In this document: positions 1 to 10,242 of the stretch, piece by piece
How the letters are laid out: the number at the start of each line of letters is the position of its first letter
Position numbering within the stretch: position 1 is the first letter of the stretch
Origin: Cyanophora paradoxa
Taxonomy: Eukaryota > Glaucocystophyceae > Cyanophorales > Cyanophoraceae
Reading direction: 5' to 3'
Assembly (NCBI GenBank): GCA_004431415.1
Contig: QPMI01000437.1
Coordinates: 186,001 to 250,000 of the forward strand
Length of the DNA stretch: 64,000 bases
The notes under the pieces: model-generated
Told to the model about the DNA's origin: nothing
Database searches by the model: none
What the model saw: only the letters and a program-made list of their open reading frames with translations
Program-made: the position numbers and the translations under genes

Positions 1-78
1 GCTCGCACACAAATATAGAGTCAAGACTTCATGAGACTCTGAGATAGTGATCGCGATCGAAATCGCGAGCACCTGACG

Positions 79-894
79 CTAACTGTGGGACATCATCACG
101 AACATGAGGCCTAGGTTCAGGACAATCAGGTTTCTGTGGAGTTCATCGAGCTCTTCGCGCTCGCGGGCGAGCGTCCGCGGGCTCTTCTCGCGCGGCGGAT
201 GCAGGTGCAGCTGGAGCCGCCGCAGGCGCGGAAACCGCTTCGAGACGCTCGAGACGATCTCCGCACCGGCCGAGGCGTCGCTAACGACGGTGGCCCGGAG
301 GGCGACGAGGGGCAGCGGCGTGAGGGCGGCCAGCGCATCGGGACCGACGAAGAAGGCTCGGGACCCGGGGCGCCCGGCTAGGTCGAGGGAGGTGAGGAGG
401 GGTAGGGCGGCGAGCGGGGAGAGCTGCTTGTACCCCTGCACGGAGTACATGCCCGGACAGGAGGCGCCCACGCGGAGGGCGCGCAGGGAGCGGAACCATG
501 CGAGGGGCGCCAGGGACAGGAGGGGGAACAGGTCGCCCTGCAGACCGGTACCGGGCCCCAGCTGGCATCAGGGCAGCTCGCGCGAGGCCATCTAGATCTG
601 AATCGAGCAGCGCGGAACCGGACGGACCTGGAAAGAGAGTTCGAGGTCGAGCTCCTCGATGCCGCCCACGCGGGCAGCGCCCCTGCAGGCGCGCTCCATC
701 GCTGCCTTGGCATCCGCGGGCCGGGCCGAGAGCGCGACGGCCAGCCGCGCCCGCGGGGCCGCGTCGCCCGCCGCCAGCAGCGCCGCGAGCCGCCGGCAGA
801 CTCCGCGCAGGCGGCACAGCCGCCGCAGGTCGACAGGCGGGTCGAGCTCGCGATTGGCCTCCGACGTCGACTCGCGATCGAGCTCTGCGGCCAT
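79..894 (-). CDS. F-box-like / leucine-rich-repeat protein, two exons
   Basis: Two exons join in phase: 894-628 (89 codons) and 537-79 (153 codons with stop), with a 90-bp intron that begins GTCCGTCC and ends CTGCAG, giving 241 aa. The N-terminal exon contains RRLCRLRGVCRRLAALLA, which resembles the second half of an F-box, and the second exon holds leucine-rich repeats (for example LPLLTSLDLAG, FPRLRRLQLHL). F-box/LRR proteins normally select substrates for SCF ubiquitin ligases; that role is inferred. The F-box is short and poorly conserved and upstream exons may be missing, so the start at 894 is uncertain. The last residues (NLGLMFVMMSHS) are hydrophobic and unlike LRRs, so the true 3' end may be another exon near the window edge. 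It lies upstream of a better F-box/LRR gene at 4378-5907 on the same strand. Confidence 0.55.
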
Positions 895-2147
895 GGGCGC
901 CGCGGCCGGCGCCGGCGCCGTGCCCGCGGCGCCGCCGATCGCGACCTCTGCCGCGCACGTGCACGCTATTTGAACGATGCAGAGGAGCAGCGGGTCCGGC
1001 AGGTCGAGCAGCGCCGACGCTTGCTGCGCGCGCGCGCCGGCGTCGGCCGCGGCCGGTCGCGGACTCGGTTTAACGCGCGCGCGCGCGCGCCTAGGCCGGT
1101 GCCTCGGCGCCCGCGACTAGTACTCGGCGGACCTCGATATAGGGAGGAGGTTCGCTGAAGAACGGCAGGCAGTGAAGCAGGCCCGAGAAGCACCGAAACG
1201 TGGGCGCAGCGCTTGCCTGCTCTAGATATCGATCTGAGCCCGCGCGGTTGCAATTGTGATGAGGCGGCGCTTCCGGCGGTTGCGATCGATCCATCGCCGG
1301 CGCCGACTCCGGCGCCTGCGTAGCTATATAAGACGTTTCGCGGCGAGCTAGCCGAGCTGCGCTAGCAGCGGCAATGCGATCGGCCAGCGTCTTATAGCTC
1401 CAGCGTTCGAATCCCGGGAAGGGCAGTTGCAATTGCATCTGGAGGGTGCGGCGCGCGCGGGCTGGGCAGTCTGTCGAGGGCTGGAGCTCGCGATCGAGAG
1501 GGAGCCGGGGCGCAGCGACCTCCGACTCTAGGCTTGAGCTCCGAGGCTCCGAGGCCAATATATTAATTGCAACTTTAAATTTCGCGCAGCGAGTCGAAAT
1601 ACTGCGCTGGCGCGCGCCGCGGCGCCGGCCGCCACGGGCCAGACCAAAAATGCTTAAAGCTTTAATATTAATTTTCATCTCGCGACCGGGACCGGCGCCG
1701 GCTGCTCTAATTATAAAATTCATGCAATCACGCGCGAATCACTTGCATGCAGCTGGAAATTTCAGCTGGACAGCTCGAATTCGAACTTAATTCGAATGCC
1801 ATCCGAAGATCATATCTTGATCAGGACATTGCCGAGTCGAATCATCTCTCACGCCTCGAGCTCGAGCTCGGAGTTCGAGGTCGTTCGATCCAGATCTAGA
1901 ATTACCTAGATCTAGATCTGTAGCTACAATATTCCTATACATCTAGATCTTCAACGCCGCACTGCGGCAGCAAAATAAAAACCAAATCGCACATTCAGAA
2001 AGATCTAGCTATAGACCGCTAAGCCGCGCGGCCTACCACGAGAGAAAATATACTAGTGTGACACTAGTGACGATGAGAGAAACGGTCTGTTGGAAAGAGA
2101 CGAGAAACGTTCGATATTTATCGAGACTTCGAGGGCTGCATATGGTA
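895..2147. other. Intergenic region without a supported gene
   Basis: I see no coding exon here. A (CG)n run lies near 1075-1092. From about 1550 to 2060 the base composition becomes AT-richer and is full of short palindromes such as CTAGATCTAG and TTAATTAA-like words. It probably contains the 5' region of the F-box-like gene and the 3' region of the HMG-box gene. Confidence 0.5.
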
Positions 2148-3727
2148 TCAGAAGTCCGGGGGGTACGCGTACGCCCAGTCGGCGGCGGCGGCCCACGCGT
2201 CGAGGGGGTCCGCGGCGGCCGAATACGAAGCCGGGGGTACCGGTTCGGCGGCGCAGGCCGCGGGCGAACGCAGATCGCAAGAGGCCCCCCAGAAAGGCTC
2301 CGGGACGGGCGCCGGGGCCGGGGCCGCGGCCGTTGGCGTCGGCTGCGGCGTCAGCGTCGGCGCCGGCGTCGGCTGCGCGGCAGCCGCCAGAGGCGATGCG
2401 CAGGCCGCGGCCGCAGCCGCGGCCGGCGCCCAGTCGATGTCTTGGTCGAGGTCGAGGTCCGGGTCCGCATCCGCCAGCGAGGAGGAGGGGGCCTCTCGCT
2501 CCCTCTCCGCGTCCGACTCGGAGGGGGTGGCCGAGGCTGTGGACATGTCTACGGCCATCGGGGCCGGAGGGGGCCGAACGCGTCCGAGGCCGGAGGGGGC
2601 ATCTCCCTCGGCGTCCGAGTCGTCGGAGGCGGAGGCTACGGACATGGCGACAGCCACGGCCACGGCCAGCGGCTCTGGGGATCGGGACCTGGGAGACCCC
2701 GCGCCCGAGTTGTTGTCGGCGCCCGCCGCGGCTCGCGATTGCGCGGCGGCCTCCGCCGCGGCGGCGGCGGCGGCGGCCACCGCCGCAGCGGATCCGTCTC
2801 CGTCGCAGGAGGACGAGGTTGATCCGCGGCGCGGCCGGCGCGGGCGGCGCTTGAACTGCGCGCGCGGCGGCGGCGGCGGCGGCGGTGGAGTCAGCGCAAG
2901 GCGGCCGAGCGAACGAAGAGGCGGAGTCGCTTGCGCACTTTGTGGTCGGGGAACGACGCGCGAAAAGCCTCGTGAGCAACCTTCGCCATCTCCTGAAAGG
3001 GCGCCCGCTCCGCAGGCCCCGCGTTCGCCCTGCTTCTTCTTCAGGGAGAGCCGATCGAATTTCGATCAGAAAGGATGCACCACATCGCACGGATCTGAGA
3101 AAGCATCTCCGTGTGGCGAGAGCGCCCGGGAACTGCAGGAGGGAGTCAGAATTGGCACCGCGATCAATCGCGAAGTTCTAAATTGGGAGCACTCGCGCGC
3201 ACCCCGACCGCCTTCTCGCTTGGCAATCAGCTCCCGCCTCTTCGTTCTGTACGCGGTCGAGAATCTCAGCGAGGGCCGCACGATCGGGAACTCTTGCCGA
3301 ATGATTGGAAAAACGGACCTGTAATAGAGAATCCAGGCGTTCGGCGGAGGCACGAGCTTCCCTGTCCTTCTTTGGACGCCGGGCATCGGTTGGCCTGTTC
3401 CGGCTGCGAGGGCCGACAGCCAGTTGCTCGGATACGACGATGCTCCCTCCCGCTCGATGCCGTCGACGCGCCGGCGGGCGAAGCTCGCCGGGCGAGCCTG
3501 TGCATCATCCGCGTCGTCTGCCGCCGCTGCTTCGCTCTCCTCCGTCCACTCCGCCCTCGGGCTGAACACGCGTTTGTAAGAGGCGCGCGGTTGGCGCCCC
3601 GGCAAGACGGCCGGGCCGCGGCGTGCGGCGAGATCAATAAGCACCTGTGCAAGCGCGGGTGCAGCTTCAACACACCGTCACCGAAAGTCAGCGTGCCGAC
3701 GGGCACGAGCCGGTAACCGCACTCCAT
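2148..3727 (-). CDS. HMG-box protein with acidic/poly-Ala C-terminus
   Basis: Five exons join in phase: 3727-3645, 3561-3282, 3106-3081, 3029-2915 and 2855-2148, giving 403 aa. The spliced protein reads as an HMG box. Helix I is PPPNAWILYYRSVFPIIRQE; helix II ends LSQIRAMW, where the Trp codon is split by a 51-bp intron; helix III is PAERAPFQEMAKVAHEAF, followed by FPDHKVRKR. This order (NAFxxY... W... RxPF...A...H...PDxKxRxR) is that of SOX/MATA-type HMG boxes. A basic patch ([10 protein letters not shown]) follows and could serve as nuclear localisation signal. The rest is low-complexity Ala/Pro/Ser/Asp sequence. An acidic stretch precedes the box. A DNA-binding regulator is inferred. The junction between the second and third exons shortens the helix I-II loop by about four residues, so that acceptor may be wrong. 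Without the splice at the Trp codon, an in-frame TGA would interrupt the box. Confidence 0.7.
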
Positions 3728-3887
3728 CGCGGCTGGAGGTCCCGGAAGCCTGCGCTTCCGATCTCAGGGCGTGGCACGGATGAGCAGAATCTGGGAGCAC
3801 GCACGAAGCTGCAGCTGTGCCTCGTCAGCCAGATGGCTTCCAGCTGCTCCGCCACGCCGCTCCCGGCCGGCCGTGTGGATCTGCGAA

Positions 3888-4251
3888 CGGACAGAGCTCG
3901 AGGCGCGCGCTGCTGCGCTGGCAGAGAGCAGCGCGAGTTCGCATGAGGATCACGCATGCATTCGGGGTCCGAATCGAGGGCGCGGAGGGCAGGGCCGATG
4001 CGCGCTATGAACTCGCATGAAACAGAATGGCTGAGAGGGATGGAGGCGACTCGGAAAGTGGGCCTGCAGCGAGTCGAGCCGGCGACTTGGGGGCGCGTTG
4101 GGGGCCAAAAGTGCTGGCGCCCGGATTCGAGCCGGGGTCTTCTGAGCCACAATCAGAAATACTGACCACTATACTACGCCAGCCGAAAGCTCGCCGAACC
4201 ACTAGGCGTCCCGGTGCGCTGGCCTGGGCCCCGCCCCGCGCCGCCGGCACG
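3888..4251 (+). repeat. Left arm of tRNA-His inverted repeat
   Basis: This arm of about 365 bp is nearly identical to the reverse complement of 6120-6501. It carries a complete tRNA-His gene and about 150 bp on each side. The two arms enclose the F-box/LRR gene at 4378-5907. The near-identity implies a recent duplication or gene conversion. Confidence 0.9.
4113..4183 (-). tRNA. tRNA-His (anticodon GTG), copy 1
   Basis: The reverse complement folds as a 71-nt tRNA: a 7-bp acceptor stem GCTGGCG/CGCCAGC, a D-arm GTAT-AGTGGTCA-GTAT, an anticodon stem TCTGA/TCAGA with loop TTGTGGC (anticodon GTG, His), and a T-arm CCCGG-CTCGAAT-CCGGG. There is no intron. The extra G(-1) of mature tRNA-His is not encoded, as usual in eukaryotic nuclei. 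The sequence is identical to the copy at 6190-6260. Confidence 0.93.
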
Positions 4252-4377
4252 CCGCGCGCCTCGCAGCGCCCGCGCGCTCTCCGCGGCACTGGCGACGACG
4301 GGTGCGGAAATCTGATTCAAACGAAAGGCGAGCAGGCGCTCAAGAAAATCGAGAAGACTAGGGAGGGAAGAGAAGTG

Positions 4378-5907
4378 CTAGAGGAGGAAGGAGGCGTCGG
4401 TCGCGTCCATTTCGACCTCGAGCTCGGGGCTGTCGAGAGCGAGGGTCGCCGCCGCGGCCGCCGCCGAGGCAGCCGAGGCCTCGGCGGTCGCGGGGGCGCC
4501 GCCGGAGGCCTCCGGGAGGGTGAGCTTGCAGGGGCGGGGCAGGAGGGAGGAGGTGAGGGCGAGGACGGCGTCCCCCGGGATGCCGTGGAGGCCCGTGAGG
4601 TCGAGGGCCTCCAGGGTCGGGTGCCCGCAGAGCGCCTGTACCCCCGCCTCCGTCACCTGAAGGCAGTAGGCCAGGCCCAGCCTCCGCAGCTCCCGAAGGC
4701 AGCTCGCGACCCACCGCACCGCCCCGTCCGTCACTCTCACGCACGCCCCTGCACCGCGGCTTCAGCGGCGCCGCGCGCCGGAATGAAGGGACCCCATCGG
4801 CGCACCCAGATTGAGCGTAGTGACCTCGGGGCAACCGAGGCTAACGAGCCTAACGCCCATGTCTGAATCGAACGCCGCGTGAGAGAGGATCGAGAGGCGC
4901 GCGCAGGCGCGCGGCGCCGGCGGGAGGGGTACGTGCGCGTACCCGAAACGTATCGGCACCCCTGGATGTCGAGGCTCTGCAGAAAGGGGCACGTCGCCCC
5001 CAGAACCGAGAGGCCTGTAGCCCCGCTCGTTAGCTCCGGGGCACGCGCGCGCGAGAGAGATAGAGAGGCGGCGGGCCGGAGCCCGGGGCTCACCGACGTC
5101 GGTGAGAGATGTACAGTAGGTGATCACGACGTGCTTGAGAGATCCGAGGCTTCGTTCGCGAAGGGCGTGAGGGGCGGCGGGGGCGGCGGGCCGGGATGGG
5201 GCGGAGGCGGGGCGGCTCGGAACCTACCTCGCGGCGAGCGTAACGATGCCTGCGTCGGTAATGGCTCGGTTGCCGGCGCAGAGATGCTCCCAGCTGGAAT
5301 CCGTCAGGATGTACTCTGGGATTGCCTCCTTGGGCGCCCGCCGCCCGCCCAGCGCCAGCGAGGTAAGGTCCTTGCAGTTCGCTGCAAGGCACCGGAGCGT
5401 TCGGTCCGTCAACGCGCAGTGCCTGAGGTCCGCCTCCTGCAGCGAGTAACACTGCTCCAGTAGCGGCTGCAGAGTCGCGTCCGTCACCCGCTGCCTGCGA
5501 GGCGGCCGCTCGCGCGCGTTTCGGCAACCGGTCGGCTCCGCGCGGCGAACGCACCAGCACCAAGAGAACTCCAAATAGGTCAGCGTCGACTGCGCGACCG
5601 TCCTCCACCGCTGTTCGCCGCAGATTAGACTGGCGCCGAAGGTCACAGCACAGCGGCCGCGGCAGCAGGCGAACCTCGCACACGCGGCTGGCCAAGAGGC
5701 GGTCGTGCGCCGAAAGAAAGCTGAAGATGATGTCCATGAGGTCGTCGTTGAGCGCCTCGATGTAGCATGGACGCGGTGCGCTGCCGCGAAAGTCATGGCA
5801 GGTCGGGACCTATTCAGTAAGCCGCGACGCGCTACTCACACTGGCGGCGAAGGCGGCTGCGCCTCGGCTGCAGCACGGTTCTTCGCTCGCACTAGCATAG
5901 CCCGCAT
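4378..5907 (-). CDS. F-box / leucine-rich-repeat (FBXL/AMN1-type) protein
   Basis: Eight exons join in phase: 5907-5842, 5809-5675, 5610-5555, 5494-5228, 5149-5094, 5014-4943, 4862-4793 and 4735-4378 (stop), giving 359 aa. Introns are 32-80 bp. Exons 2-3 encode an F-box: EALNDDLMDIIFSFLSAHDR followed by LLASRVCERWRTVAQ. The rest is cysteine-type LRRs of the FBXL/AMN1 kind, with units such as VTDATLQPLLEQCYSL, ITDAGIVTLAASLGSLKHV, LTDVGLSVLGATCPFL, DMGVRLVSLGCPEV and VTDGAVRWVASCLREL. Exon boundaries fall at similar points in the repeats. The C-terminus is an Ala-rich acidic tail. It probably acts as a substrate receptor of an SCF ubiquitin ligase (family knowledge; the target is unknown). The first exon (22 codons) is the least certain. 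The gene sits exactly between the two tRNA-His inverted-repeat arms. Confidence 0.85.
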
Positions 5908-6119
5908 CGCGGCGGGAACCCGGTCGCCCGAAGGCGAGAGCTGCAGCTGCTGTGTGGCTGTCCGACGGCTGCAAACGCGCTGCGTCTACAGACTTGCAAG
6001 TCCAGGAAGCGGAGGGCGATTCGCGAAAGGGGTACGGGGACCATAGAGTCGTGGCAGAAACAACCGGCGGCTTCCGCAGGCTCTTTCTGCAGCTCGCGCT
6101 GTCAGCGAGAGCGCCAGAC

Positions 6120-6501
6120 GGCGTGCCGGCGGCGCGGGGCGGGGCCCAGGCCAGCGCACCGGGACGCCTAGTGGTTCGGCGAGCTTTCGGCTGGCGTAGT
6201 ATAGTGGTCAGTATTTCTGATTGTGGCTCAGAAGACCCCGGCTCGAATCCGGGCGCCAGCACTTTTGGCCCCCAACGCGCCCCCAAGTCGCCGGCTCGAC
6301 TCGCTGCAGGCCCACTTTCCGAGTCGCCTCCATCCCTCTCAGCCATTCTGTTTCATGCGAGTTCATAGCGCGCATCGGCCCTGCCCTCCGCGCCCTCGAT
6401 TCGGACCCCGAATGCATGCGTGATCCTCATGCGAACTCGCGCTGCTCTCTGCCAGCGCAGCAGCGCGCGCGCCCCTCGAGCTCTGTCCGTTTGTCGGCGC
6501 C
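6120..6501 (-). repeat. Right arm of tRNA-His inverted repeat
   Basis: This is the reverse-complement partner of 3888-4251. It includes tRNA-His at 6190-6260. Small indels near the outer end (about 6470-6490) are the only differences noticed. Confidence 0.9.
6190..6260 (+). tRNA. tRNA-His (anticodon GTG), copy 2
   Basis: This 71-nt cloverleaf is identical to copy 1: acceptor GCTGGCG/CGCCAGC, anticodon loop TTGTGGC and T-loop CTCGAAT. It points away from copy 1, so the two are divergent around the F-box/LRR gene. A- and B-box-like words are present in the D- and T-arms. Confidence 0.93.
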
Positions 6502-6671
6502 AGCGTTCGCGGCCAGCGTGGCGTGGCCATGGCGGAGCACAGTAGCATCTGAAAACTGTACTTGAAACGACGACAGACACCGCGGCCGGCGACGCGGCGA
6601 TGCCAGCGGGGGAGCTTACAATCCAACTGTCTAGATCTCGACCACGCAGCGGAGGCGACCAGCTGCAACTA

Positions 6672-9267
6672 CTAAGGGGCGCCTGATCATGATGGGAGGC
6701 GGGGGCGGGAGGGAAGATGGGAGCCGGGGGCGGCAAGCTCAAGTGAGGGGGAAGCGACCGGAGGCGGGCACAGGCTACGCCTTTCCGTTGGACGACTTTT
6801 TTTGCGACCGGGAGGCGGAGAGGACTGGCGGGGTGGGTACCGGTGCGAGTGAGCAGAGGCGCGGGCGCGCTGGTGCGGGAGGGCGGGCGGGCGGGCGGGC
6901 CGGGGGGGGGGGTACCGGCGGTCGTGATGAGGGCGGCGCCGAGCCAGCCGAAGGGGCCCACCACCTCGCCCATGAGTGCGTAGCTGATCATAGCCGCCCA
7001 CACGGGCTGCGGACGAAGAGAAGTTGAGTAGAGTCAAGAAAGCGGGGCCAAGGAGGCAGGGGGGTAGGGGGGTACCTGCAGCGCGTAGATGATGGCGGCC
7101 TCGGAGGCGGGTACGGCGTTCTGGCCGACGTTCTGGAGCCAGGTGGCGAGGCTGGAGGGGAAGATGGCGAGGAAGAGGACGATGGCGCCGACCGCCAGCG
7201 TCGGGGCCTGCCGCCACGAGTCAAGAAACGAGGCGGCGAGCCCAAGCTCCGCCAAAGCAGAGGGGAAGGACGGCGGCGACGGCGACGCCCCCCCTTTCTT
7301 TCCCCCTTTTCAAGCTCAAGCACCTGGGATCCGAGGGTGCCGAGCGAGGCGACGCGCTTGCCCTCGAGTGCCATCCAGGCCACGCTCATGCCCGTGATCC
7401 AGATGCGCTTCACGAGGGCGAGCTCCAGCGACGAGTGCCTCTGGGAGACGACGCCGAGCCTGGAGAAAGGGTTAGAAGAGGGTCAGGTTACGTGTCTTTA
7501 GGTTAGGTTTCTAGTTTTCTAGGCTAGGTTTCATTTTAGGAGCTCGAGGGACAAGGAGGAGGAAGAGTTGAAGTGAGAAAGGCAGGGGCGGATTGGGCGT
7601 GCCCGCGGAGGTGGGCGGGCAGGCGGGCGGGAGGGCGGGCTGGCGGGCGGGCGGGCGGGTGGGCGGGCGGAGTCCCTTCTAACCTAGCTAGAGAGACCTC
7701 ACGACGTGGAGGGCGTGGATTAGAGGTTAGATTCGATTAGATTTTTAGGCCCTCTAGATTAGATTCACGCGGGGCTCTCATAAACTTGGATTACCTGACG
7801 ACGTGGAGGGCGTAGATTAGAGGTTAGATTCGATAAGATTCTTAGGCCCTCTAGATTAGATTCACGCGGGGCTCTCATAAACTTGGATTACCTGACGACG
7901 TGGAGGGCGTAGAAGGTCGCGCCGGCGACGCAGAGCAGGTCGCCCATGTTGAAAGAGCGTAGGAAGCCCAGGAACTGCCCGGGGAGGAGCGCAAGGGCGC
8001 CCAGGAGGGCCCGCCCGGCGGTGGCGGCGGTGACGGGCGCGCGGGCGGACGCGGCGCCCCCGTGGTGGACTAGGAGGCTCTGGATCATCCCGGGGATGCG
8101 GGCCTCCTGGCTGATGACCAGCGCGCCCACAGCGGCGATGAAGCACGGCCTGGGCGGCGCTAGCTGAGAGAGAGGGAGGGCGGGGGGGGAGGGAAAGGGG
8201 CGCGCGCGTACCCCCAGACCATGCGCGGGACCTTGTGGGCCTTCCGGTCGGCTTCGACGTCTGCGGGGGGTACCGGTCGGCGGGGACTGCATCCCCTTGA
8301 GAACAGCTCGGGGGTACCGTCGATGAGGTCCTTGTCGCCGCGGGCGCGCTTGAGCCAGCGGTTCGCGAAGAAGAACAGGGTGGAGAGGGCCGGCGTCAGG
8401 ATAATGTTCAGCGAGCTGCGGCCGGCCGGCCGGTCAGCCGGGTTGGGTGGGCGGCTTGCGGGCGGGCGGCGGGAGGCGGGCAGCTCAGACTCACCTGAGG
8501 AAGGTCGCCCGGCTGGCGGCCGTGAACTTGAGCGCAGTGGCGCCGAACGCGTTCCCAAAGAACGACAGCTGCGAACGAAGCCGCGAACCGGTCAGCAAGG
8601 GGCGGGGGAGAAGGAGAGGGAAGGGTAGGACGCACGACACCGACGCTGATGCCGTCTATGAGGAGGAGCCGCCACTGCTCCCACGTGCGCGGCATGTGCG
8701 ACTCCTCGATCTTGCCGTCCGGCCCCCGCTTCTTCTTGCCTAGGAAGAGGAACGGGACGTAGAGGATGGAGGAGAGCAGAGAGCGCTGCAGGTTCAGCGT
8801 AGACGGCAGGATGTCCGGCGCGATCTTCTGGTACGTCCACCGCACAGTCGGGTTCTGAGCGCGCGCCCCGCGTCACAAGTCAACGCCGGCGGCTGCGCCC
8901 GGCGGGGCGGTGTCGCACGTATGTCTGCGGGGACACCGTCAGACAAGACGGAAAAGAGAACAAATGAAAGTAGAAGAGACGCACGGCCCATAGAACTGTG
9001 CAAAGAACCAGGACGGCTGCGGAAGGTGTCGGTCAGGGACGAAGACCAGCAAGGCAGCGGCCGGGAGAAGGGAGGAGCCGGCCCGGGCACACAGTCCCGT
9101 CGGCATTGGATTTGAAAAGCAAACGAGTTACCTCTGGCGAAGTTGACGTCGGGCACGGGCTTCACGTCGATCGAGCTCGGCAGGGGGCTGGACGTCGAGA
9201 GTACATCTGCGCCCTGGGGCATGTACACGTCCTCGCTGGATTCTCCTGCGGCTGCTGACCACTCCAT
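6672..9267 (-). CDS. EamA / drug-metabolite-transporter family membrane protein
   Basis: Eleven exons join in phase: 9267-9131, 8995-8937, 8854-8636, 8568-8495, 8415-8318, 8260-8212, 8149-7892, 7459-7324, 7246-7076, 7006-6916 and 6682-6672, giving about 433 aa. Hydrophobic segments include LLSSILYVPFLFLG, SLNIILTPALSTLFFFANRW, FIAAVGALVIS, AGATFYALHVV and AVGAIVLFLAIFPSSLATWL. The C-terminal pattern VPASEAAIIYALQ, then PVWAAMISYALMGE, then GPFGWLGAALITTAG is a textbook EamA repeat end. EamA proteins have ten membrane helices and export or exchange small metabolites; the substrate cannot be told. The terminal exon is only 11 bp (final residues ...TTAGAP). The ATG at 9267 directly follows an acceptor-like CTGCAG, so upstream exons, perhaps a targeting peptide, may exist. 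The 59-bp exon 2 is the least certain. The intron at 7460-7891 carries a 97-bp tandem duplication. Confidence 0.85.
7697..7913. repeat. 97-bp tandem repeat at an exon-intron junction
   Basis: Units begin at 7697, 7794 and 7891, giving a 97-bp period. Each starts with the last ~20 bases of the transporter exon (CACGTCGTCAGG side) including the GTAATCC donor; the third unit is the real exon end. The two extra copies lie inside the intron and repeat the donor, with one substitution in the first copy. Confidence 0.9.
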
Positions 9268-10242
9268 CTGCAGAGAGCGCAGCCCATGAGTCTCTCTCGC
9301 AAAACGCGTGAAAGACAGGGCGCGATACGCCCGTACGTCGGACGTCGGATACGCTGCCGGAATCTGACGCACCTCATCGTGACCGGAAGATGTTTCCCGA
9401 TCGCCGCCCGGCTGGGAGGCGCTCGCGGCGTTGTGCGACGCGGACGCTCGTGGGCTCTGCGAAGGGCCGAACCAGGGGAGGCCGATTGCGTGGACGTCGA
9501 ACGTGCGAGGAGATGCACAAGCTAACACACTCCGCCGCCGCAAAACAGGCTGCCCCAGGAACGCGTAGCTCCAGCTGACGGCCGAGGCCAGGGGCAAGGC
9601 GCAGCGTTGAGGGCAAGATGGCGGCTTCCGCGAGATCCTCGCGCCTCTTGCGCTTTGCACAACGGGCCTGGGGCTGTGATATACGTTTGGGCCGCTTAGC
9701 GGGAGTGTCGCGAACGAGGCATGGCGCTCCATGGCCTCGCGTTTAGGAGACCAAGTGCGAGCTGCGCCACGAACGAGCTGCACTACGTACGCGTCGGCCA
9801 AGCTACCGAGGCCGCGCTGCCCGACTTTTTCTACTTAAGCTTGAACAAATCGTACCCAGCTTGACTTGCCGCAGCATTGATGCCGGCCTCTCTGCCAGAC
9901 GTCGTCGACTCTGAAGCGCTCTGCGTGATCTCAGTGGTGTAGGCGACTCCATTCCCACATCGCGACGCAACCTGAGCGCGACCCCGCTACTAGGCTAGCT
10001 ACTAGGCGGCCCGCTACGCTACAAGACTAGCTCCAGTCCTCAGGGCCTGTTTCTGCAGGTTGCAGCTGCAACCTGAGCTGCCACCTGCAGTTCCGACTCC
10101 TGAGGCTCGGAGGCCCAGCGGGGAGCCGGAGCTTCTTCTGTTCCAGTTGCTGGTGCCACGCGCGAGCCAGCCGCTAGCTAGCTGCATGACTTGAGCTGCG
10201 ATCAGCTTGCAGCATTCAAGCGCACGCGGCGGAGTCCGCGGA
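9268..10242. other. Region between divergent transporter and TPR genes
   Basis: The minus frame stays open from 9801 down to the first transporter exon, so an upstream exon of that gene may lie here. I found no clear domain. The two genes are divergent, so this ~1 kb probably contains both promoters; no TATA-like site stands out. Imperfect repeats of GCAGCTAGCT-type words lie near 10020-10180. Confidence 0.4.

Noticed and set aside
2053-3090. Long minus-strand Arg-rich open frame overlapping the HMG-box exons
   Set aside because: It is a shadow frame; the HMG-box frame explains the region with consistent phases and conserved motifs.
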